The notes below the pieces were generated by a model. The model did no database searches. It was given only the letters and a program-made list of their open reading frames with translations, and had not been told where the DNA came from. Position numbers and translations under genes: made by a program. A DNA stretch of 64,000 nucleotides from Corinectria fuckeliana. Its lineage: Eukaryota > Ascomycota > Sordariomycetes > Hypocreales > Nectriaceae. This document shows positions 45,165-54,866 of this stretch, one piece after another. Numbering within the stretch: position 1 is the stretch's first letter; each line of letters opens with the position of its first letter. The stretch spans positions 371,039 to 435,038 of the forward strand of contig WPDH01000028.1 of the NCBI GenBank assembly GCA_019137255.1. The letters run 5' to 3'.

Positions 45165-45767
45165 TCAATCAGTTTTGTCATCGTCCTCAGTGGGAGCAGT
45201 AGCCGACTCCGACTTTGGTTCTCCTTCGGCATCGAAGCCAAGCGCATCCAGCTCCCGAATCAACTCATTGATCTTGATAACCTTGGCGATCTGCTCTGGC
45301 AGCAGACCCTCGCCGGCCTCCTTCTTGTCTTTGAGGTCCTTAGCCTGCTTTAGCTTCTTCTTAAGATTCCGGGCCTTCTTCTCGCGCTCAGCCTCAGGAT
45401 CAGCCTCCTCGGCCTTGGACTGGTCCGGAGCGGGAGCGGCATCGTCGTCGCCGGCATCGGTCGTAGCCTTGGCCTTCCTACGAGCTTCGCGCCTCTTGGC
45501 GTTCTTGTTGCTGGCAGCGGACGCCTGCTCCGAACTGTTTTCTTCGCCGGTGCTGGCGGCGCCAGGGATGCCAATTCGCTTGCCCCGCTCGCGGAAGGCA
45601 TTCGCGGTGCGGTTCTTGTAAACCTCGACGTCCTCGGCGGGCCGGTATCCCGGCCGGATCTTGATGGCCTTGCGTGTGCTACCGTCGGGGCGGACGGACT
45701 GGGGGATCTCGCGACTGCCGCTGTCCTCGTTGATGACGATGCCGGCGTTGGACGGTTCGGAAGGCAT
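45165..45767 (-). CDS. pym1: PYM/WIBG-type Mago-Y14 partner (exon junction complex disassembly)
   Basis: Single-exon ORF of 200 residues. The N-terminus (SREIPQSVRPDGSTRKAIKIRPGYRPAEDVEVYKNR) follows the PYM Mago-binding pattern: an IP-x-S-x-RPDG start, a basic stretch, then GY-x-P-x-E-x-x-x-Y. In animals PYM removes exon junction complexes from mRNA at the ribosome. The middle is charged and disordered, and the C-terminal helix (EQIAKVIKINELIRELDALG) with preceding KKARNLKKKLKQAKDLK resembles the ribosome-interacting tail. This suggests a functional exon junction complex in this intron-rich fungus. Identification is from motif pattern only. Confidence 0.82.
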   Translation of the reverse strand: MPSEPSNAGIVINEDSGSREIPQSVRPDGSTRKAIKIRPGYRPAEDVEVYKNRTANAFRERGKRIGIPGAASTGEENSSEQASAASNKNAKRREARRKAKATTDAGDDDAAPAPDQSKAEEADPEAEREKKARNLKKKLKQAKDLKDKKEAGEGLLPEQIAKVIKINELIRELDALGFDAEGEPKSESATAPTEDDDKTD

Positions 45768-47481
45768 GGCGACGGGCGCTTTTGACGGCGACTGCGGGGT
45801 ATTTCGGTCGGGGTTGGAGAGACGGAGACGGCAACGGGCAGGGCAGACTAGGCTCGTGGGTCATCTAGGTGCCGAAACGGAATTTCTAGCGGCGCAGCAA
45901 CCTGCCAAGGGCCAAGGCGAGGCAAGGCAGGGCAAGGCAGGGCGCAGGCGCAGGGCTGATGGTTTGGTGACTGGCCGAGCTTTCAGCCTTGTGGTTGGGC
46001 GTCGGCGGCGCAACGGGGGGTAGTAACTGACCACGGTACGATTGAAGTTCAGGTCCGGTTAGTACAGTACAGCACAGTGTCCGCGACATACCTTAATGCT
46101 GTTGATGACACTGTGTGCTTCGTCAGGGCTATCCGCGGACCTTGTTTGCTTGTAGACTATTATATTGTGCCCATTGTTGTGCTTGATGAATTAATAAATA
46201 CAAAAAGCCATCCAGAAGCTGTTGCGTCACCAGCCAATTACTATTGGGCGTCACCACACTACCTTGGACCAAAGTAGGTGAGTTTGCTAGCTTCAGCCTT
46301 GGTTGCTTGGCTCATTGAGAGAGTCGTGGAAATGTACAAACATATCGCACGCTGATTAGTTGTCGCCCCTTGCGCTGCGCTTTGTTTCAAGCCTAGTCTC
46401 ACGTAAAACGTGGGCCGCCTTGTCGTCCATGTTAGATGCTTGTATTTGTATTCATCTGCACTGGTCATGGCGATAACAGGCCTTTCGAGGGAGGGATCCT
46501 TCGATGGAGCTTTGATGAGGCATACTTTCTCTCGTGGAACTTTTTTTGAGGCCAAACTGAGGAAGGTCTCCGCCTTGAAACTGGCAGTGGCTTGCTGACA
46601 AGGCGCCTTTGACTTAGTGCCTTGCCATCGGACTCGCTTTCTCGTTTCCATGTCCGTTTGTTCCAGGTTGCGCCACATATTGATCGGTGATGCGAAGCCA
46701 GCGCATCAAGCAACCGAGGGGTGTAATTACGTAGGGTCGCGTGCTATGCCGAGCGGCGTAGGGAAATGGTGTACGTCACATCTGGCCGTTGCTCGTATGG
46801 CCAGACCACAACGGAACATGTATCAGTGGCTTCTCTCCCTGTTGTTTGACGAAGCCGGCTTACTACGTAGTACGTTCCGCTGCCCTGCTTCACATGCGCC
46901 GTCTCAAAGTCCTGACGTCCAATTGGGGCTCAGCAGATACGTCGTGGCACCCACAGGAACTAGCGTAAGTACTAGTAATTTAGACAGGAGTACCGTACTT
47001 CCGAAGGGACGGGCCAGTTGCCAGAGAAGCCTGATTCAGGCAATTTGCCTAGGGCGCACAATCTCGCATCTCGCCCACTACCAGCAGCTTTGGTTGGCAA
47101 CAAGAAAAAGGGCAAGAAAGAAATCGAGTTGGGTAAGCCACCTCTAAAGACGGAGGCCCTTCTGCTTGGTTTCTTGTTTATAGCAAGCGACGAGAAAACT
47201 ATCCTGTCGACTGCAGGGGGTGCCTGGCTCTACACTAGACCGAGGCCCCCAGAAAGAAACAAGCTTATTTTTAACGACATGCTACCTGAAAGCAACTTCA
47301 TCGTCAACCCAGATGATTGGCGCCTCATTAGGGACACACAGCGCTTGTACAAAACCATAAAACTACCTTACCCTACCGGTTCAACACCTACGTAATGCTC
47401 CTTCTATGTCAGCCTTGATTAGCGAATATGCAATTTCATGGAAACCAGGTTCGGGGTTGATTGCTCCTTCTTGCAAGTCTA

Positions 47482-47489
47482 GTGGCGCA
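47482..47489 (+). promoter_or_regulatory. CDRE-like (Crz1-type) site upstream of pmc1
   Basis: GTGGCGCA fits the yeast Crz1 consensus GNGGC(G/T)CA and lies about 520 bp upstream of the start of a Ca2+-ATPase of the class that calcineurin-Crz1 signalling induces. Function is inferred. Confidence 0.4.
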
Positions 47490-47897
47490 TGACATGCGCC
47501 TTCCCTTCCATTAGATCTGACAAGTGAATCACGGTTATCCTGCGTCTCATGCGCCCGTCCGCCTCCCGCTTGGTGCACACTTCCAGGTTGCAACATTCTT
47601 TTTAAGGGCCGCTGCCAATGTAATCGAAGCGAGCCTGGCCTGTCTCCCGCAGCGCGTCATCTCCTAAAGGCCTGAGCATCCAACGCGGGACCTTGTTTAT
47701 ATGTACTCCTTCGCTCTATCGCCCCATTCCCAATACCGCTACACCTTTTTCTATTTCGACCTTAAGGAGGCCTCTGTGCATGCACCCATCGCAGCGCGGG
47801 CTTGTCCGAAGCTCGACATTCTAAGCAGGGGGTGTGTCCGCAGCTCAGCTCAGCCCAAAACAAGAAAGACGCCTACCCAAACAACCCAGGTCGCTGT

Positions 47898-47924
47898 TAT
47901 AAAGCTGTCGCGGGCCAGTATAAA
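47898..47924 (+). promoter_or_regulatory. Paired TATA boxes of pmc1
   Basis: TATAAA at 47898-47903 and again at 47919-47924, 84-110 bp upstream of the pmc1 ATG. The position suits a TATA-driven, inducible promoter. Confidence 0.5.
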
Positions 47925-48007
47925 CAAGGCGAGAAAGGGTTTCCTCTCTCCCACCACTCCTTGGACATCGCTCGCATATAGTACACCATCATCAATCAAG
48001 CGCCAAG

Positions 48008-51000
48008 ATGGCTACTCACGACACTTCGCAGGAAGCCAAGACGGCCCCCATCGGGCCAAGAGACGGCAACGGCCATGCGGCCCCCAAGATCGGCTTTGTG
48101 GATACCGCAGATGCCTTGACCCCAGATCCTGGAACGGAGGATATGTTCAAAGTCGAGAGCAACAACTTCGCCTTCAGCCCTGGTCAACTATCCAAGCTTC
48201 TCAACCCGAAAAGCCTACACGCGTTCCATGCCCTTGGCGGCCTTGATGGCCTGGAAAAGGGCCTGCGCACCGACCGAAATGCTGGTCTTAGTGTCGACGA
48301 GGCCTCTCTCGACGGCGAGGTTGCTTTCGAAGACGTCGCGCCCAAGGGAACACCGAAATACGGCACCGCTGGCGACACAGCCCCGGAGAGCCAGGGCGAA
48401 GGCGCCGTCTATATCCCTCCTCCAGAAAACCCAAACCCGACAGGCCTCTTTGCCGATCGCAAGAGAGTATTCCGCGATAATCGCCTCCCCGACAAAAAGT
48501 CCAAGACCCTTCTCCAGATTGCCTGGACTACTTACAACGACAAAGTGCTCATTTTACTAACCATTGCCGCGGTGGTTTCTTTGGCGCTGGGATTGTATCA
48601 GACCTTTGGTGGCGAACACGAGGATGGCCAGCCTCGAGTCGAGTGGGTTGAGGGCGTAGCAATCATCGTTGCTATCGTGTAAGTTCAAACCCACTAATGC
48701 AATGGCCTTCATCATCACTCACACCAAGCAGTATCGTCGTCCTGACCGGAACACTCAATGACTGGCATATGCAGCGCCAATTCGCCCGCCTCACCAAGAA
48801 GACGAGCGATCGCACCGTCAATGTCGTACGGTCCGGCAAGTCACAAGAGATTTCTGTTCTAGATGTGATGGTTGGAGATGTAATGCACCTTGCCACCGGT
48901 GACATCGTCCCAGTCGACGGAATATTTATCGAAGGTAGTTTGGTCAAATGCGACGAGTCTTCCGCTACTGGAGAGTCAGATCTCCTCAGAAAGGTTCCCG
49001 CTGCAGAAGTCTTTCAGGCTATCCAGCAGCTCAACGCCAAGGAAACCGAGAAACTGGATCCATTCATCATCTCGGGAAGCAAGGTCACTGAGGGTTCTGG
49101 CAAGTTCATCGTCACCGCTGTGGGGGTCAACTCAAGCTATGGCCGGATTTCTATGTCTCTGCGAACTGAGCAGGAAGACACGCCGCTTCAGAAGAAACTC
49201 AACGTCCTAGCAGACTGGATCGCCAAGTTTGGTGCCGGGGCTGCCCTGCTGCTATTCGTTGTTCTCTTTATCAAGTTCTGTGTCGGCCTCCCTAACAACG
49301 ACGGAACCCCTTCCGAGAAAGGCCAGGAGTTCATGGACCTTTTTATCGTCTCCGTCACGGTAGTCGTTGTGGCTGTTCCCGAAGGCCTTCCTTTGGCTGT
49401 TACCCTAGCGCTCAGTTTCGCCACCGTCAAGATGCTCCGCGACAACAACCTAGTCCGAGTCCTAAAGGCCTGCGAGACTATGGGAAATGCCACCACTGTC
49501 TGCTCTGACAAGACTGGAACACTCACGCAGAACAAGATGACGGTTGTTGCTACTACTCTTGGAAAGTGTACCAGCTTCGGCGGTACCGAGGCACCCATGG
49601 ACAAGACCCTGAAAATCAACCAAGAGGCCATCACTATCCCCAACATCCCCCAGGCTGAGTTTGCCAGCAACATGAGTCAAGAAGTGAAGGATATCCTTAT
49701 CCAGTCCAATGTGCTCAACTCGACGGCATTCGAGGGCAACCAGGATGGCGAAAACACTTTCATTGGCTCCAAGACCGAGGTTGCACTCCTGACCCTCGGT
49801 CGGGATCGCCTAGGAGCTGGCCCCGTCCAGGAAATCAGGTCATCTGCCAATGTTGTCCAGCTCATCCCCTTTGACAGCAAGTACAAGTACAGTGCCGTCG
49901 TGGTCAAGCTTGCCAATGGCAAGTACAGGGCGTACGCCAAGGGTGCATCGGAGATTCTCCTTGAGAAGTGCAACAGCACCCTGGGGAGCGTATCCAAGGC
50001 TGAGTTGGATGTGGTTCCTATCACCCCCGAGGACCGCGAAATGTTCAACCTCATCATCAGTTCTTATGCCGGCCAGACACTCCGAACTATTGCCTCTTCG
50101 TACCGCGACTTCGAGTCCTGGCCTCCCGCGGGAGCAGTTTCCGAAGGGAACCCCAAGGAGGCTGACTTCAGTGCAGTTCATCAGGACATGACTCTGATCA
50201 GCATCTACGGCATCAAGGACCCCCTGAGGCCAAGCGTGATTGACGCCCTCAAGGATTGTCGACGAGCTGGCGTCGTAGTGAGAATGGTCACTGGTGACAA
50301 CATCCAAACTGCCACGGCCATTGCCTCCGAATGTGGTATCTTCCGTCCTGACGAGGGTGGCATCGCCATGGAAGGCCCCGCTTTCCGAAGAATGCCGGAG
50401 GAGGAGCTTAAGCAAAAAGTTCAACATCTCCAGGTCCTGGCGCGCTCGAGCCCTGAGGATAAACGAATCCTAGTTCGTACCCTCAAAGAGCTCGGCGAGA
50501 CTGTTGCCGTGACTGGTGATGGAACCAATGATGCTCCGGCTTTGAAGATGGCGGATATTGGATTCTCGATGGGTATTGCTGGCACTGAGGTTGCCAAAGA
50601 GGCTTCATCCATTATTCTTCTGGACGACAAGTGAGCCAACTTCGCACCAACGTTGACAATCGACGAGAACGAGACACTGACAGGCATTAGCTTTGCATCG
50701 ATTGTCAAGGGGATGATGTGGGGTCGCGCAGTCAACGACGCAGTCAAGAAGTTCCTTCAGGTAACTGTTCTTCGCAGAAACCCTGGATACATATCAGCTG
50801 ACTGATGGAATCATAGTTTCAACTCACTGTCAATGTCACGGCCGTGGTGCTTACCTTTGTCTCTGCCGTCGCCAGCGGGAAGGGTGAATCCGTCCTGAAC
50901 GCCGTGCAGCTGCTCTGGGTTAACCTCATCATGGACACATTTGCCGCACTGGCACTTGCCACAGATCCTCCTACCAGAAGTGTTCTGGACCGAATGCCTG

Positions 51001-51749
51001 ACCGAAAGTCTGCTCCACTTATCACCTTGAGAATGACCAAGATGATCGTCGGCCAGGCAATCTGCCAGCTTGCGATAACTTTTGTCTTGAACTTCGGTGG
51101 CAAGAAGTTGTTGGGCTACAACGATACGGAGCACGACACCAAAGAGCTGAATACGCTTGTGTTCAACACCTTTGTGTGGCTGCAAATCTTCAACGAGGTC
51201 AAGTGAGTTGAGCAATGTCGCATTGATCCTTTCCTGTGCTAACGAACTCACAGTAATCGACGTCTCGACAACAAACTAAACATTTTCGAGGGTCTCAACC
51301 GCAACATCTTCTTCATCGTCATCAACATCATCATGATTGGTGGCCAGATTATCATTGTCTTCGTTGGCGGTGAGGCGTTCAAGATTACCCATCTGACTGG
51401 AAAGGAATGGGGCCTCTCTGTCGGCTTAGGAGCCATCTCGATCCCGTGGGGTGCTTTCATCAGATGCATCCCTGACGAATGGTTTGCTGCGTGCATACCT
51501 GGGTTCCTCCACAGGAGGTGGCTGTCGCCCCCAGAACACGAGATCGGTGCGACGGAGAAGCCCGAGAACGACGATGATTTCCGCCCGCCTCTGCGTGTCA
51601 TGAGCTCTATTCGCGGACCCCGCGTACAACAGCATATTGGTTTCCGCGATCGGATGCACAAGATCAAGGAGAGGGCCAAGGAGAAGGCCAAGGAAACTAC
51701 GACCCACGAAAAGGTCAGTGAGCCTGAGACTGCGGTTGTTAAGAAGTAG
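48008..51749 (+). CDS. pmc1: Ca2+-transporting P-type ATPase (PMC1/PMCA type)
   Basis: P2B-type calcium pump that clears cytosolic Ca2+ into the vacuole or out of the cell (yeast Pmc1, Neurospora NCA-2/NCA-3). Exons 48008-48678, 48732-50630, 50691-50760, 50817-51202 and 51254-51749 join in frame to 1173 residues. The actuator motif SSATGESD, the Ca2+-binding VAVPEGLPLA in M4, the phosphorylation motif CSDKTGTLTQNKM (Asp near residue 482) and the hinge VTGDGTNDAPALK are intact, as is VNLIMDTFAALALATDPP in M6. About ten membrane helices fit the layout. The N-terminus is about 160 residues and acidic. The C-terminal tail after M10 is short and Lys-rich (KIKERAKEKAKE); no clear calmodulin site is visible. 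Family members differ in membrane targeting, so vacuolar location is not shown. Confidence 0.95.
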
Positions 51750-52280
51750 AAGAGGGTAGTCGCTCGACTCACTGTTTGTGGGTTGCTACTAGAGCGTTTA
51801 TGATTCAAAGAAGCCTTAGGCGGCATCCGCCACCTGTCTATTCGGTTAGTACATAGTAAGAATACAGTCTCGAGACCAAACATTCTAACCCAGCAATACA
51901 GCTTTACAGAGCTGCTCACGTAGAGATGTGTTTTGTTGTCTCCGATAATCATCACGGCCAATGAATAATAGCCATCGCACGTCTCGTTTCTTTGTACTGA
52001 ATCATTCATCGTCATACAGGGTTCGTCAGGGCGTCTCGGCGAGTCTCGATGGCGTTGGAGCCGAAACACGACGAGGAAAACAGTGGGTCTCGGGAGTGCA
52101 CAGCGAGACGGACCAATCATGAACGACGTAAAGCTGTCCCCGGAACTTCGCGAATTTCCTGGCCTGACAATCTCTCAGGATCCTCTCCATCTTCGCAACC
52201 GAACCCTCGAACCGCCCGCCTCACGACCATCACCTACCCGAAGCCGCATCTCACACGCTCAATTGCGCTCATCCGTCAAG
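51750..52280. other. Intergenic, pmc1 3' flank and qcr9 promoter
   Basis: About 0.5 kb. A CCAAT pentamer at 52113-52117 lies about 165 bp upstream of qcr9, suitable for the HAP/CBC complex that controls respiratory genes. An overlapping ORF at 52049-52558 is not supported. Confidence 0.5.
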
Positions 52281-52732
52281 ATGGTAAGTCCCTGAAGTGC
52301 ACCGGCCTCCCGCCATCGACCGCGTCGGCTAATCGCGCATCCCTCCTCAGGCCATCATCGGCAGACTCTACAGGCAAGTTCCCACGACGAACGAGACGAA
52401 ATGTCCGCGAGACCCGAATACTGACGCCGGTTGGCCTAAAGCTCCCTGTTCCGGTCGAACTACCTGATGCTCGCGACCGTTTTCACTGCCGGTTTCGCCT
52501 GGGAGGTGTAAGGATTGCGCTCTGCCCAAGCCCTCGGGCCAGCGGGATAGGATGCTGATTGCGTTTTTAGGGGCTTCAACAACACCATGGACAAGGTCTG
52601 GGACAGCTACAACCGAGGCGTACGTGCGGCTGCATTATTCACGGCATTGACCGAGTGCTAACGAGATGACAGCGCCAATGGAAGGACATCCGTCACAAGT
52701 TCGTTGAGGCTGAGGAGGAGGATGACGAATAG
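52281..52732 (+). CDS. qcr9: Cytochrome bc1 complex subunit 9 (QCR9)
   Basis: Small single-helix subunit of respiratory complex III in the mitochondrial inner membrane. Five exons encode only 66 residues: 52281-52283 (ATG alone), 52351-52373, 52442-52507, 52571-52619 and 52673-52732. The product reads MAIIGRLYSSLFRSNYLML, a hydrophobic helix (ATVFTAGFAWEVGF), then NTMDKVWDSYNRGRQWKDIRHKF and an acidic tail ending EEEDDE, as in yeast Qcr9 (WKD and terminal acids). Intron 2 has a GC donor (AG|GCAAGT) with an AG acceptor. The GT five bases further on puts the next exon out of frame. The exons sum to 201 nt, a multiple of three. This gene is too small and too fragmented for simple ORF detection. 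Confidence 0.88.
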
Positions 52733-53598
52733 AGGATGCGAGACATTCACTGTCAAGGGCCGGACGAGGAGTTCGCTTGTGCCAGTAGTCGTGTACAAAT
52801 TATAGGAGAATGGAGGCAGGATCACGGGCGTTTTCCCTTTTGTTGTCTGGATGCTACTCTTAGTCGCCTCGGAGACCGACAAACTGACTCCGAGTCATGA
52901 TGGATGCATTTGATTGCCGAACCGCGGGGCATTGCAGGCCTGTAACCAATGCCCGTTTGCACGCCTTCACTACGTTTGACAACATTTTGTACCGCCAACT
53001 CGACAGGTGAAAGATAAAAATATACAATAGACGATCCAAGAGGTCATTCAATTGGTCAACCCACATTCTTCCCTTTGTTTTATTCTTCTTCGCTGTTGAT
53101 GGGTTTGATTTATGCGTTTGCCATTTGCTTCCATTGGTATATACCTGCTTAGGTAGTTTAGGTATTAAGTACCTAGACGAATAGGTGGAGGCCAGCCTGA
53201 AATCTGACGTCGGCGGGCACTACCGTCACCGAGGGGCAGTGGCCAAAACATACTTCAGCCTCAGGATACAGCGGGCCGACGTGCAAAGCATTCGTCCAGA
53301 TGGAAAGTCCATGACTTAAACGCTGCGATAACACTCACAAAGGTCCATCCACTGTGATTATCCCCCCCCCCCCCCCCCCCCCCCCNNATTATCCCCCCCC
53401 CCCCCCCTAAGTCACCATTGGTTGTGACTGTGGTGTACTCGATGCTGACTTGGTCTAGGGCTACAGCCGTCCTATTCTCAGTTCCACCGACACTTTCTCA
53501 AACATTTACGAGTCCCCCCACTTACTTGACAACATCATCGAAGCCGCAATCGGACGGGCGCCTTGGAACTCTTCAACGAGGGCTACAATGAGGATTTG
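52733..53598. other. Intergenic, ubr1 promoter, with assembly gap
   Basis: Contains a TAGGTA-type motif group (53150-53190) and a poly-C tract broken by NN at 53386-53387. No gene is supported. Confidence 0.5.
53357..53407. repeat. Poly-C tract with 2-N assembly gap and duplicated flank
   Basis: ATTAT plus 24 C (53357-53385), NN, then ATTAT plus 15 C (53388-53407). The identical ATTATC on both sides suggests an unresolved overlap, not two real tracts. Confidence 0.8.
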
Positions 53599-54834
53599 AT
53601 GAGTATGGAGCATTCCATGTCGACGCAGGAGCAGCAGCTTTGCCAGTTTCTGGCCGATCTGCCCTCCCGCTTCAACTACCGCTTCACCGAAGATGCCTCC
53701 CGCGAGCTGCTGACGAACCTATTCTGGTCGCTGGCTGGTGGCAACAATGATTACATGCGGCTGCTCTTCCCAGAGGGCAAGCCTGGCGACACCCTGAAGC
53801 TCAGCGATGCCCAGGGCGCCGTCGAAGGGGCTGAGTATACCGAGACAGCACGTGGCAAGCGATGCGGTCACATCTTCAAGCCCGGCGAGGCATCGTACAT
53901 GTGCCGTACCTGCGGCACCGACGATACCTGCTGTCTCTGCAGCCGATGCTTCGACTCTACCGATCACACGGGGCACATGGTCCGGATTCAGATTTCGGTT
54001 GGCAACAGTGGTTGCTGCGACTGTGGCGACGATGAGGCCTGGAGGACCCCCTTGTTCTGCACCATCCACTCCGACATGCACACGGGCGCCCACAAGGGGA
54101 AGGGGAAGGAGGTAGCGGGCCTGCCGGAGGACCTCGTCGCGAATCTAGAGATGGCCATCGGCCGGGTCTTTGATTATATCTGCGATGTCATCTCGTGCTC
54201 CCCCGAGCAGCTGCGCCAGGCCAAGACAAAGGAGTCTATCTTTGAAGACGAGATCTCGTCCCGGCTAGCCTCCACATTTTATGGCCCAGACACAGAGCCC
54301 TGCACCGACTTCGCACTCATTCTGTGGAACGACGAGAAGCATACCGTGCAGGAAGTACAGGACCAGGTCGCCCGCGCCTGTCGCAAGAGTCGCCGTGCCG
54401 CCGCCGAGAATGCTTGGGAGACGGATGCTATCGGACGCACTATTCTAACGTATCTGCCAGATGTGGATAGGCTCTTGCACATGGCAACGATAATGGAGGC
54501 TATCCGAGTGACTGTCACCATTAGATCGGCGAGAGACACTTTCCGCGAGCAGATGTGCGGAACCCTTGTGGAATGGCTAAGTGACATCTCCGGCTGCTCG
54601 GTCGGCCACGACAACCACATTCTTCGCCGCACCGTCTGCGAACAAGTCATGAAGCCATGGCGCCAAGGCAGCTCGGCCACCCATACGTTGGGTTTGATCG
54701 ACGACGAAGAGGAAGACGATCAGATGGTTGAGTCTCGCCACCGGTTCGATGGCATGAATGCACGTTTCATCATGGCACTGCAAGCTGCAGCTGGCACTAA
54801 TACTGGCCTGAATATCGACGTAGAGGACTCTGAA

Positions 54835-54866
<32 letters not shown>

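Larger units (their letters stand above)
45768..48007. other. 2.2 kb intergenic between divergent pym and pmc1
   Basis: Carries both promoters. A 10-bp direct repeat (GCAAGGCAGG twice) is near 45921-45942. A CDRE-like GTGGCGCA at 47482-47489 and two TATAAA boxes precede pmc1. ORFs such as 47018-47395 and 46259-46678 (minus) have no recognisable features. Confidence 0.5.

Noticed and set aside
47018..47395. 125-codon ORF between pym and pmc1
   Set aside because: No recognisable motif, mixed composition and no intron/exon context. Likely chance.
52049..52558. 169-codon ORF overlapping qcr9
   Set aside because: It reads through the qcr9 leader and introns in a frame that disagrees with the clear QCR9 exons.
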